A stretch of 64,000 nucleotides of DNA from Spirochaetaceae bacterium (GTDB taxonomy: Bacteria; Spirochaetota; Spirochaetia; Treponematales; Rectinemataceae), in contig JANYKC010000082.1 in assembly GCA_025358255.1 (NCBI GenBank), forward strand, positions 17,236 to 81,235, read 5' to 3'. Of the stretch, positions 33,743 through 42,172 are shown in pieces; position 1 is the stretch's first letter; each line of letters opens with the position of its first letter. The translations under genes were made by a program, and so were the position numbers. The notes under the pieces were generated by a model. It was given only the letters and a program-made list of their open reading frames with translations, was not told the origin of the DNA and searched no databases.

Positions 33743-34546
33743 TTGAAAGGAAATCTCGCCATTCTCGTCATTTCTTGTGACAATTACCGAGATGTCTGGA
33801 AGCCGTTTTTCGAGCTCTTTTCCAAATTCTGGCCAGACTGTCCGTATCGCCTGTATCTGGGTTCGAACAAGGCGGATTTCGAGTATCCCGATGTCACCGT
33901 GGTGAAATCCGGAGAGGACATATCCTGGGCGGATAACGTCAGGAAGTATCTTGCCCAGATCGATGAAGAGTACGTCCTGACATTTCTTGAGGATTTTTTC
34001 ATTTGCCGTCCAGTCCCTACCGCGGCCATCGAGAGCGCGTTCAAAACCATGGTGAAAGACCATATCGATTTGTTCAGCTTCACATTGCCCAAAAAGGGCG
34101 AACCTTTCCCGCAATCGGAGAACGTCTACTATATCGATCCGAGAGCGGAATACTGCGTCAATACAGCCATAGCGATCAGGGCGAAAAATGCTTTCCTGAC
34201 GCTACTGAAGCCGGGATATAGCGCTTGGGATTTCGAGGTGAAAAACAGCAAGCAAGTGAACGAGGCGGGTTCGTTTCCTGGCGTTTTCGTAACCTCCGGG
34301 ATCGATTACTTTCCTTTGCTGAATGGCATCTGGAGGGGGAAATGGGTCCCCGGAAGCGTCCGGTTCTGCCGACGAGTGGGCATAGACGTTGATACATCGG
34401 TTCGCCCTTTCATGGAGCCTAACGAACGGATTTGGGAGTTTGCGAAAGGGACCGGCCGAAGGTTGATGAACCCTTCCATCCGAAGGATGCTGAAACGCCT
34501 CCTGATTCGGTTTGGCCATTCCCGCAGGTTTGTTTCCCAGGATTAA
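33743..34546 (+). CDS. Glycan-cluster protein, possible glycosyltransferase
   Basis: I cannot name the family with certainty. The 267-residue protein starts LAILVISCDNYRDVWKPFFELFSKFWPDCPYRLYLGSN, like a GT-A nucleotide-binding fold, and has EEYVLTFLEDFFICRP in the place of a DxD site. It has no membrane segment. The TTG at 33743 follows GGAGG by 6 nt and is preferred over the ATG at 33716, which has no ribosome site. Its location among glycosyltransferases supports a role in building the unit. Confidence 0.65.
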   Translation: MKGNLAILVISCDNYRDVWKPFFELFSKFWPDCPYRLYLGSNKADFEYPDVTVVKSGEDISWADNVRKYLAQIDEEYVLTFLEDFFICRPVPTAAIESAFKTMVKDHIDLFSFTLPKKGEPFPQSENVYYIDPRAEYCVNTAIAIRAKNAFLTLLKPGYSAWDFEVKNSKQVNEAGSFPGVFVTSGIDYFPLLNGIWRGKWVPGSVRFCRRVGIDVDTSVRPFMEPNERIWEFAKGTGRRLMNPSIRRMLKRLLIRFGHSRRFVSQD

Positions 34547-34582
34547 TATTCTTTTCTGGCCCAAGTGCGATCGGAGCATGCA

Positions 34583-35734
34583 GTGAACGATGTTGGCGTG
34601 ATTTTTGTCAGGAATGCGAATTTTGTCTATGATGTCAGGACGAACAAGGAAGCGGATGTCGCGCTGGCGTTGGGCTATCCAGTTTCCGCCCTCGGCTGGA
34701 TCCGCGATGGCTCGGATGCAAGCGCCCGATCGATCAAGAAAAAGGGCGGGGACATCTCATTGGAGCTTTATGACCGGAACTCGGCGTTCGGCCAGGGCTT
34801 CAAGAACATCTTCAATTTGCTTGCCTATAATCTCTGGATTTTCAGGTCCTTGTTCAAGAAGCGGAAAAGCTATTCGATAATCCATTCATGCGATCTGGAT
34901 GTGTCCTTTCCCGCGTTGCTCGCGGCCCGTCTATTGAAAAAAAAGATCGTCTACGATATTTTCGATTACTACTCGGACACCCATGCCATGCCCGCCCGCA
35001 TCGCCAGGGTCGTCGCCGGCCTGGAAAACTTCGTGATCAATCATGCCGATGCCGTGATCCTATGCAATGAAGCCCGGTATAAGCAGATAGCCGGGACAAG
35101 GCCAAAACGCTGCGTTGTCATACACAACACCCCGGATCTGGACTTTGAGATGGCTCCGGCGAGGATCTGCCGCGGGAAGCCATCCTCGTTCAAGGTCGTC
35201 TACACGGGTATCCTCTGCAAGGAAGGGAGGCTCCTGTCGGAAATACTTGAGAGCCGCGAAGCCCTCGAACATTTCGAGGTGCATATAGCCGGCGATGGTC
35301 CATATCGCGAAAGGATCGAGCAAATGGCCAGCGAGACTCCGAGCATCTTTTATTACGGCCAGGTCACGAATCAGCAGTCGCTGCAGCTCGAGAAGGAATG
35401 CGATGTCTTGTTCGCGACCTATGATCCAAGCATCAAGAACAACCGCTACTCAGCGCCAAACAAGCTTTACGAGGCGATGGCCCTCGGGAAGCCCGTGGTC
35501 GTCTCCAGGGGCAGTTGCTCCGACGAACTTGTGCTTGAGGAAAAAACCGGATTGATCATAGGATATGCCGCGGCGGAGTTTTGGGAAGCGGTGGCAACCC
35601 TCGAGAAGGATCCTGGCCTATGTAATGAGCTTGGCAGGAACGGGCTCCGGGCATATGCGACCAAGTACGAATGGAACATCATGAAAGAGCGGCTAGCGGA
35701 TCTCTATTCAAGCCTGAACGCGATGAACAGGTGA
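34583..35734 (+). CDS. Family 4 glycosyltransferase
   Basis: The 383-residue protein has the GT-B donor elements VVYTGILCKEGRLLSEIL, VHIAGDGPYRERIEQ and NRYSAPNKLYEAMALGKPVVVSRGS, and an acceptor domain with KIVYDIFDYYSDTHAMPARI. GTG 34583, seven bases after GGAG, is the favoured start; GTG 34565 is in frame but overlaps no ribosome site. Sugar specificity is unknown. Confidence 0.84.
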   Translation: MNDVGVIFVRNANFVYDVRTNKEADVALALGYPVSALGWIRDGSDASARSIKKKGGDISLELYDRNSAFGQGFKNIFNLLAYNLWIFRSLFKKRKSYSIIHSCDLDVSFPALLAARLLKKKIVYDIFDYYSDTHAMPARIARVVAGLENFVINHADAVILCNEARYKQIAGTRPKRCVVIHNTPDLDFEMAPARICRGKPSSFKVVYTGILCKEGRLLSEILESREALEHFEVHIAGDGPYRERIEQMASETPSIFYYGQVTNQQSLQLEKECDVLFATYDPSIKNNRYSAPNKLYEAMALGKPVVVSRGSCSDELVLEEKTGLIIGYAAAEFWEAVATLEKDPGLCNELGRNGLRAYATKYEWNIMKERLADLYSSLNAMNR

Positions 35735-35836
35735 ACGATTGCGAAATATAATTGCCATTCCCTCGAGCGTCGCCCATTTTGGACCTGAATCCCCATTCCC
35801 CGAGCCTGAAAGCGGACGACGGCCAGCATCCTGCTG

Positions 35837-37351
35837 GTGCGGGAAGTCTGGGGCGGTCCAGTGACGACACGCCGACGCCTTGCCGCGGCTGCTGGCTTGT
35901 CCTTCATGGGGAGCATGGTCACAGCCCTATTGAGCTACCCACGAAACTGGCTGATGGCTCGCGCCTTGGGGCCGGAAGCGCTCGGCACCTACGTATTGGG
36001 CGGAACCATCGCCCTGCTTGGCGCAACCATCTTCGGATTCGGGTTGAGCACGAGCATCACCAAATACATCGTCGAGTATTCTGAAAACCCCGTCCATCTT
36101 CGCGGCGGCGCCCGAAAAACCATGAAGATCGGTTTCCTGTCAGGGACGATCGGCGCGTTGATCCTCGTCATTGTCAGCTTGCCCCTGTGCAAATTCGTGT
36201 TTCACCAGCCAGAACTGGCTCCAATTATGATAATTGTTTCCTTCAGTATCCCGATCACCATCCTGATGAACATCGCAAGCGGAATCAGCCTCGGTTTGGG
36301 AAACGTCAAGCACCAGGTGATCGTCAACAGCATCCTGCTCCCCTTGATCTGGACCGCATTCGTCGCGCTGGTCTGGTACAAGAAGCTTGGCCTCTCCGCC
36401 ATGGCGTTGACAATTCCGGTTTCCACGCTTGTCGCCGCGTCTTTGGCGACCTGGTTTGTCCTCAGGTCGGTAGGCGCAGGCCCGGCGGACATGCCCGAGG
36501 GCGGGGTCCGCCAAATAGTCTCAATTGGATTGATCCTCTTTGTCTCATCGCTTGCCTATACGGTCTGGCTCAGGATGGACACGCTCGCCTTGGGTGCCTT
36601 CTGGGGGCCTTCGGAAGTCGGCCTATATACGCCGGCGTTCCAGGCGAGTTCCCTCCTTACCTATATGCTCGTAGCCGTCTCATCCTTGTTCTCCCCGACC
36701 GTGACTTCCCTTTTGGCAAAGAACGAGAAGGCGGAACTCGGAAAGCTCTTCAAGGAGATGAGCCGCTGGTGTTTCTACGGGAATATCCCAATCGCCTTGA
36801 CCCTGTATTTCGGAGCCGCGCCGTTCCTAGGCTTTTTCGGTCGCGCGTTCGTGACCGACATTTCAATAATGACCCTGCGGGTGCTTCTTGCCTTCTTCCT
36901 CTTCTATTCCCTCGTCGGGGCAATGCCTTCTATCGTGCTGGCGATGGGCGGCCAACACAAGAACCTGGCAAAACTCGAGATCCTGATGGTTTTCATTGCG
37001 GGTGTATTGCACCTGCTGCTTACCAGGAAGCTAGGCATCATCGGAGCGGCGCTGGCCAGCGGATGTTCGTTGGCTGTCGTCGCGATCTTGAGGACGGCGC
37101 TCGTAAAAATGGTGTTCGGCTTCCTGGGATTCGACCGTACAATATGGAAGGGGATCGTGACGGTCTTGGTCGGTGGGCTGATAATCGCAGGCATCAACAC
37201 GGTGACCATTGCGTTTCCGGCCTTGATCCGCCTCTTGATCCTCGCCGTGGCATCAGTCCTCGTGGAGATCTCCCTTCTTTTAATCATGCGCGATTCGACA
37301 GTCTTCGACATAATTAACGTAATTGTCAGGAAGATGAAGACGATCAGGTGA
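35837..37351 (+). CDS. Second polysaccharide flippase (MATE/MOP superfamily)
   Basis: The 504-residue protein has about 14 predicted membrane helices and the MOP-type N-terminus GSMVTALLSYPRNWLMARALGPEALGTYVLGGTIALLGATIFGFGLSTSITKYIVEY. It differs clearly from the flippase at 19866. It should export a lipid-linked oligosaccharide. The GTG at 35837 is taken; GTG 35861 is an equally plausible start. About 100 nt without a gene precede it. Two flippases in one array suggest two glycans or a cluster merger. Confidence 0.87.
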   Translation: MREVWGGPVTTRRRLAAAAGLSFMGSMVTALLSYPRNWLMARALGPEALGTYVLGGTIALLGATIFGFGLSTSITKYIVEYSENPVHLRGGARKTMKIGFLSGTIGALILVIVSLPLCKFVFHQPELAPIMIIVSFSIPITILMNIASGISLGLGNVKHQVIVNSILLPLIWTAFVALVWYKKLGLSAMALTIPVSTLVAASLATWFVLRSVGAGPADMPEGGVRQIVSIGLILFVSSLAYTVWLRMDTLALGAFWGPSEVGLYTPAFQASSLLTYMLVAVSSLFSPTVTSLLAKNEKAELGKLFKEMSRWCFYGNIPIALTLYFGAAPFLGFFGRAFVTDISIMTLRVLLAFFLFYSLVGAMPSIVLAMGGQHKNLAKLEILMVFIAGVLHLLLTRKLGIIGAALASGCSLAVVAILRTALVKMVFGFLGFDRTIWKGIVTVLVGGLIIAGINTVTIAFPALIRLLILAVASVLVEISLLLIMRDSTVFDIINVIVRKMKTIR

Positions 37352-37379
37352 GCGGTATCTTCATTTTTACGGAGAGGAA

Positions 37380-38702
37380 GTGAGTATGCTTCTTGTCGCG
37401 CTCTTTCTTTCGTATTTTGCGATACTCTTCCTGGAATTCAGGCGCAAATCGCTGGCCATCATCCTATGGGCGGGGCTTTTTGTTTTCTTCATGTTGCCGC
37501 ATACGATTGACGCGATGCTTGGCACCCGGGAGTATCTCGAATCGACATATGTAAAGGCATCGGTTTTCGCGCTTTGCTTCAATTTGATCTATTTCTTCAC
37601 CCGCTTCGTCTTTTCGGTGCCCATCGCGCATCTGGAGAAGCTGGATTCGAACAGGGATATTTTCGAGCGGGTAACCAAGGATTCGATCCCGAACATCGAT
37701 CGGTTGTTCATCGGCACGCTTTTCATCTCGCTTGTGCTCTCCTTCTTGCTCCTTCTATTCTTCATAATTACGCATATTGACAACCTCATGTCGTCCACAT
37801 GGGTCGACATGTTCAACAACAGGGGCGGTTTCTCCTATTTGATGTTCAGCTACCTATTTCCGATAAGCCTGCCGGTCCTCTTCTTGTCGTACAAATACCG
37901 CATGCGCAAGAAATTCATCATCTCCTTGCTCATCACCCTGTTTGTGGTGCTCGTGTTCCGGGTCAGGTCCTACATGATCCCCGCGATATTGCCATTTATC
38001 GTTTTCTACATATTCCGGAACAGGTTCAAGCTGAATCTCAGGAATATCCTGATAACGCTCCTGCTCGCGATAAGCTTGCTTTACGTGATTTTCGGCATCG
38101 GAGTGTTTCGCATATACGGGTCGCTGAACAATTTCTTCGCCAATGTGACATTTTCCGATTTTAACAAGACGATGTACGGACTGCTTTTTTCCAGATATAG
38201 CGAACTCGGACTTCGGAACGCGTTCTACCTGTTTCTGGAAAAGGGCAACAATTTCCCGAACTTTGGAACAGGTCAAGGCTACCTGCGCCTCTTGATGCTT
38301 CCGATCCCCTCATCGTGGTCATTTGGGCTGAAGCCGCAGGATTTCGCGATGGATATGGCCATGGCCTATGATCCGGTGAACTCGGTGCCAGGCGTCAACA
38401 GCATGCATCCGACGCTGTATGGTGATAGCTACGCAAACTTCGGATGGGCCGGGGTCGGCTTGGGCGTTTTTTGGTCCTTGTTCGCGACCCTGTCCGACTT
38501 GTTGACGAGGAATACGAGAGAGGGACATGGCTGCATCGTAAAGACGAGCATGCTGGTCTCGTTTTCCTATGCATTCACCTTGATCGCGCGGGGCGCTGTT
38601 TACTATGGGGTAATAAACGCAGTATTGATTTTCGTCTTTCATTCTGCGCTGTGGATGCTGCTGAAGGACCGCCGGCATTATTTCGCGGTTTCCCGGCAAT
38701 GA
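37380..38702 (+). CDS. wzy: Oligosaccharide repeat-unit polymerase (Wzy-like)
   Basis: The 440-residue protein has about 11 membrane helices and a periplasmic loop ending in NSMHPTLYGDSYANFGWAGVGLGVFWSLF, a hallmark of O-antigen polymerases, as is VRSYMIPAILPFIVFYIF. It joins repeat units at the outer face of the inner membrane. The start may be GTG 37380 (GGAG five bases upstream) or ATG 37386. It lies directly behind the second flippase, which suggests they handle the same unit. Confidence 0.8.
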   Translation: MSMLLVALFLSYFAILFLEFRRKSLAIILWAGLFVFFMLPHTIDAMLGTREYLESTYVKASVFALCFNLIYFFTRFVFSVPIAHLEKLDSNRDIFERVTKDSIPNIDRLFIGTLFISLVLSFLLLLFFIITHIDNLMSSTWVDMFNNRGGFSYLMFSYLFPISLPVLFLSYKYRMRKKFIISLLITLFVVLVFRVRSYMIPAILPFIVFYIFRNRFKLNLRNILITLLLAISLLYVIFGIGVFRIYGSLNNFFANVTFSDFNKTMYGLLFSRYSELGLRNAFYLFLEKGNNFPNFGTGQGYLRLLMLPIPSSWSFGLKPQDFAMDMAMAYDPVNSVPGVNSMHPTLYGDSYANFGWAGVGLGVFWSLFATLSDLLTRNTREGHGCIVKTSMLVSFSYAFTLIARGAVYYGVINAVLIFVFHSALWMLLKDRRHYFAVSRQ

Positions 38703-38730
38703 AACCGGCTTCTTCAGGCGGAGGGCATAC

Positions 38731-39087
38731 ATGATTGGGATCGATCTTGTGAACATAAAAAGGTTCGAAAAGGCGGTCTGCGGGAAAAACCGGAATCGAG
38801 CGCTGCCGAAGCTCTTCACTTCGGAAGAGCTCAAGCAATGCGAGGACGCGACCGGCGAACTCAAGCTTGATTCCTTGGCAGGGCGGTTTGCGATAAAAGA
38901 GGCAGTTATCAAGGCCTCGAGAGGCGAGTTGTCATTTTTCGACCTTGATCATATCGCGATACGGCAGGACCTCAAGGGCTTTCTTGCGGCAGTCGTCGTC
39001 GGCAAGGATGTGCGATGTCCTTTCTACGAGGTCTCGATGAGCCACGATGGCGAGTATGCTGTCGGAATGGCAGTTCAAGGCAACTAG
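38731..39087 (+). CDS. acpS: Holo-acyl-carrier-protein synthase (AcpS type)
   Basis: The 118-residue protein has the AcpS motifs MIGIDLVNIKRFEKAV (metal Asp), LFTSEELKQCE, LAGRFAIKEAVIKAS (Glu and Lys for metal and phosphate) and SMSHDGEYAVGMA. It moves 4'-phosphopantetheine from CoA to the Ser of an acyl carrier protein. It lies 29 nt behind the polymerase and ahead of an ACP gene, so it may serve that carrier; it could also be the only AcpS of the genome. Confidence 0.92.
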   Translation: MIGIDLVNIKRFEKAVCGKNRNRALPKLFTSEELKQCEDATGELKLDSLAGRFAIKEAVIKASRGELSFFDLDHIAIRQDLKGFLAAVVVGKDVRCPFYEVSMSHDGEYAVGMAVQGN

Positions 39088-39202
39088 CCTGTCTCCTTCG
39101 TCCGGGAAACTTCGCGTTGCCGCCGATCGGTGCAAGGGTGGCAGGCCCGTCAATTGCGTTTCGATCGGCTCTATCCCCGAGCACCGCATTCTTTTCGCGC
39201 AA

Positions 39203-39224
39203 GGATTGCCGCCTTCGGCAATCC
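39203..39224. other. Hairpin between acpS and the ACP gene
   Basis: GGATTGCCG-CCTT-CGGCAATCC is a perfect 9-bp stem with a 4-nt loop and no U-tract. It could be an attenuator or a processing site in the 287-nt gap, where I see no convincing gene. Confidence 0.45.
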
Positions 39225-39235
39225 GGATTACGCAC

Positions 39236-39264
39236 TTGAATTATCCAATGTTGGCAAGTAATGT
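39236..39264 (+). promoter_or_regulatory. Candidate internal promoter before the ACP gene
   Basis: TTGAAT, a 17-nt spacer and TAATGT lie just after the hairpin and about 105 nt before the ACP gene. It could drive the acyl module independently of the long operon. Confidence 0.35.
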
Positions 39265-39374
39265 TCCTCGTTGGGATAGCGCTGGAAAGGCAGAGCCTTC
39301 ATGGCGCATCGGTTTTTTTCGACGAAGTGACAGGTTTTCCCAAAGTCAGACCACTATAAGAAAGAGGTAGCAGT

Positions 39375-39674
39375 ATGTTGTCCCAGGAAAAGGCGATGAC
39401 CATGATCGAGGATTCGATCGCCGGATTGAGGCGAGCTGGCCTTCTTGGCGCGGATCTCGCCGTTGATGGTGGCTTGGTGCTATTAGGCACCGGATCGCCG
39501 CTGGATTCGATCGCGTTCGTGACGTTTATCACCGACCTCGAAGATCGACTCAATGGCGAGACCGGCAAGGATCTCTATCTGGTACTGACGGATATCCATG
39601 AGTTCAATACAGACAATGCGCGCTTGACCGTCGAGACCCTGGCGCGCTATCTGGTGAAGCTGGCTCAGCAATAG
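39375..39674 (+). CDS. Acyl carrier protein
   Basis: The 99-residue helical protein has the carrier motif GTGSPLDSIAFVTFITDLEDRL, with the phosphopantetheine-accepting Ser at about residue 45 after Asp (DSI, as in DSL). It is less acidic than fatty-acid AcpP and has an insertion after helix II (NGETGKDLYLVLTDIHEFNTDNARLT), as in specialised carriers. It probably holds the acyl chain made by the neighbouring reductase and condensing enzyme. Confidence 0.85.
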   Translation: MLSQEKAMTMIEDSIAGLRRAGLLGADLAVDGGLVLLGTGSPLDSIAFVTFITDLEDRLNGETGKDLYLVLTDIHEFNTDNARLTVETLARYLVKLAQQ

Positions 39675-39684
39675 GCCGGATTCC

Positions 39685-40392
39685 ATGACGGAGCAAACGG
39701 TCCTTGCCATTACGGGAGCCAGTCGGGGCATTGGCTTGGCGATGGCTGAGCATTTCGCAAGAAAGGGCATTCGCGTGGCTGGTTGCAGCCGCGGGCCGAG
39801 CCAAATCGCGGCCGATAACTACCTGCATACGCAAGTGGACATCACGGACGACAAAGAGGTTCGCGGCTGGATTCGCGGCATAAAAAAGGCCTATGGCAGG
39901 CTCGACGTCGTGGTGTGCAACGCAGCGCTCGTGCCTCCCGCCGCACTTCTGCTGAACACCGCGACCGAGACCTTGGATGCCGTATTTCGGGCAAACGTGA
40001 ACGGCACGTATCTCGTTTGCCGTGAGGCGGCGAAAATGATGCTGCTGCAGCGATTCGGCCGGATCATTACCGTATCGAGCATGGCTGTCGGACTGCATAG
40101 CGAAGGAAGCTCGCTCTATGCGGCCTCGAAAAGCGCGGTCGTCGAAATGACAAAGATACTGGCAAAGGAACTGGCACCTTCGGGAATAACCTGCAATGTC
40201 ATCGCGCCATCGGTGTATGAATCCTCCGCTGTCGCGAATTTGGGCGAGGCCGTTGTCGCGCATGCCCTCGGCCAGTTGACGCTCAAGCGGGCGCTTACGA
40301 TCGCGGAGATCTGCAATGTCATCGAATTCTATGCTGCCCCTGAAAGCGGTTGCATCACCGGGCAGGTAACGCACCTTGGGTTGGTGGTCTGA
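39685..40392 (+). CDS. FabG-like short-chain dehydrogenase
   Basis: The 235-residue Rossmann protein has LAITGASRGIGLAMAEHF (cofactor loop), CNAALVPPA, the catalytic SSMAVGLHSEGSSLYAASK (Ser, Tyr-x3-Lys) and GCITGQVTHLGLVV at the end. In the company of an ACP and a KAS III protein it most likely reduces a 3-ketoacyl-ACP to a 3-hydroxyacyl-ACP with NADPH. It starts 10 nt after the ACP gene, and its stop shares a base with the next start. A sugar substrate is an alternative. Confidence 0.85.
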   Translation: MTEQTVLAITGASRGIGLAMAEHFARKGIRVAGCSRGPSQIAADNYLHTQVDITDDKEVRGWIRGIKKAYGRLDVVVCNAALVPPAALLLNTATETLDAVFRANVNGTYLVCREAAKMMLLQRFGRIITVSSMAVGLHSEGSSLYAASKSAVVEMTKILAKELAPSGITCNVIAPSVYESSAVANLGEAVVAHALGQLTLKRALTIAEICNVIEFYAAPESGCITGQVTHLGLVV

Positions 40393-41096
40393 TGGCCACG
40401 AGCTTGAATGCCCGGGAGATACTCGTGGGCGAGTATCACATCTCCACCTTCGTCACGGGCGGGTCCTGGAAAGAAAACACCTACTTGATCCGTCATGTTG
40501 GTAGCGGCGAGATGGCAGTCATCGATCCGGGAGAGGACGAAGGCGAGATCGCGGCCACCATCCAGTCCCAGGGCGGGCGGCTGAAATACATCCTGCTGAC
40601 CCATGGGCACCACGATCATGTTGGCGGAGTCGCCGCCCTTGGACGGGAACATGGAATTTGCTGCTACGTGCATCCTGAAGACCTGCGTTTGCTCCATCAT
40701 GCCCCGATGTATGCGCTTCGGTTCGCGCAGAGGAAAATCGAAAAACCTGAACCATATTGCCTCCTCGACGATGCGCAGGACCTCAACTTGGGGGCCCATC
40801 CGATCGGCATCATCAAGACGCCTGGCCACACCATGGGGAGCGTATGCTACGTGATTGGCGGAGCGGTATTCACGGGTGATACCCTTTTCTTCGAGCATGT
40901 CGGACGTGTAGACCTGCCCGGGGCGAATGCCTCCCTGCTGCCGGCATCGATCGGGATTCTGGTCGATTCGGTCCAGCCGTCGGCAATCATCTTGCCCGGG
41001 CATGGACGCACCTGGTCGATCGCCGAAGCGAGCCTGTGGTGGCTGTCCGCCGGGAAGGCCGAGTTGCCTCAATATACCGAACCATCGAAGAAATGA
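40392..41096 (+). CDS. Metallo-beta-lactamase-fold hydrolase
   Basis: The 234-residue protein has the metal site LTHGHHDHVGG (HxHxDH near residues 71-76), KTPGHTMGSVCYV, VFTGDTLFF and ILPGHGRTW, like the glyoxalase II group. It probably hydrolyses a thioester or lactone. In this module it may release or proofread acyl chains from the carrier. The start shares a base with the reductase stop. The substrate is not known. Confidence 0.85.
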   Translation: MATSLNAREILVGEYHISTFVTGGSWKENTYLIRHVGSGEMAVIDPGEDEGEIAATIQSQGGRLKYILLTHGHHDHVGGVAALGREHGICCYVHPEDLRLLHHAPMYALRFAQRKIEKPEPYCLLDDAQDLNLGAHPIGIIKTPGHTMGSVCYVIGGAVFTGDTLFFEHVGRVDLPGANASLLPASIGILVDSVQPSAIILPGHGRTWSIAEASLWWLSAGKAELPQYTEPSKK

Positions 41097-41119
41097 CCAA
41101 GCCATGGAGTGGTTAAAGC

Positions 41120-42148
41120 GTGAACAATCCGCAATCCCCCGACCGCCGCGCCAAAATCCTCGGTATCGATTACGTTTTGCCGTCGAATCGTGTCACCAAT
41201 GACATGTTGGACAAGCTTCATCCTGCATGGCAGATGGAGCAAGTTGCCCTTCGTACCGGCGTCCTCGAACGCCGATGGTGCGCTCCCGGGGAAACAGCCC
41301 TTGACCTCGCGGTGACCGCATGCCGAAAGGTGATCGACCGGGTCGGCCCCAAGCCAAATGAGATCGACGCGATCCTATTCTGCACGCAGTCGCCTGACTA
41401 TATAATGCCGCCCAACGCGTGCCTCTTGCAGTCGAAATTGGGATTGGGCACGGAAATCGCCGCATTCGATTTTTCCCTCGCATGCTCGGGATATATATAC
41501 GGATTGTATATCGCAAAGGCCTTGATCGAATCAGGGCAGGCCCGAAACGTCCTGCTCGCTACGGCCGAGACATATTCAAAGCATATGAATCCCGATGATA
41601 GGGGGCCGATCACGCTCTTCGGCGACGGCGCCGCCGCGACCTTGCTTGGGTTGGGAGAAAGCGGGCTCGAGTCCGTGGTTGTCGGAACGGACGGGCGCGG
41701 CGCCGAGACCTTCATGATCCCCGCTGGCGGCGCGCGCCTGCCGCTGTCAGGCGAAACGAGAGTGGCGAAGGAAGATCCCAGCGGCAACCTGCGTAGTGCC
41801 GAGGACATTTACATGAACGGCGGCGAGGTTCTTGATTTTGTAAAAAGGGATATCCCTGGCATGATTCGTTCGGTCCTCAAACGGGAAGGCTGCGATTTCC
41901 AGGACATTGACCTTGCGGTTTTCCATCAAGCGAGCAAGGTCACCCTTGATTTCCTGAATCGTGCCTTGCATATACCGCCGGAAAAGCAATTCAGCAATAT
42001 CGCTCTTGTCGGGAATACGGTTTCGGCTTCGATTCCCATTGCGCTTCGTGACGCGGAACTTCAAGGCGTCTTGACAAGCGGAATGCGCGTAGTGATCGCC
42101 GGATTTGGCGTTGGGTTGTCGTGGGGCGGTTGCGTCCTTACATGGTGA
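41120..42148 (+). CDS. Beta-ketoacyl-ACP synthase III-like protein
   Basis: The 342-residue thiolase-fold protein keeps the KAS III triad. The Cys is in FSLACSGYIYGL (about 122), the His in VFHQASKVTLDFL (about 269) and the Asn in LVGNTVSASIPIAL (about 299). It condenses an acyl-CoA with malonyl-ACP to a 3-ketoacyl-ACP. Start GTG 41120. The NTVSASIP form replaces the NTSAASIP of FabH. With the FabG-like reductase and no dehydratase or enoyl reductase, it points to a short 3-hydroxyacyl product. Confidence 0.9.
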   Translation: MNNPQSPDRRAKILGIDYVLPSNRVTNDMLDKLHPAWQMEQVALRTGVLERRWCAPGETALDLAVTACRKVIDRVGPKPNEIDAILFCTQSPDYIMPPNACLLQSKLGLGTEIAAFDFSLACSGYIYGLYIAKALIESGQARNVLLATAETYSKHMNPDDRGPITLFGDGAAATLLGLGESGLESVVVGTDGRGAETFMIPAGGARLPLSGETRVAKEDPSGNLRSAEDIYMNGGEVLDFVKRDIPGMIRSVLKREGCDFQDIDLAVFHQASKVTLDFLNRALHIPPEKQFSNIALVGNTVSASIPIALRDAELQGVLTSGMRVVIAGFGVGLSWGGCVLTW

Positions 42149-42172
42149 AATTCTTTCGGAGGATGGACTATC

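Noticed and set aside
36187-37317. 376-residue plus-strand frame
   Set aside because: Out-of-frame shadow of the second flippase; rich in Arg/His/Pro, with no recognisable domain.
39047-39370. 107-residue frame between acpS and the ACP gene
   Set aside because: No ribosome site, no domain, and it overlaps the acpS 3' end; the region holds a hairpin and promoter-like sequence.
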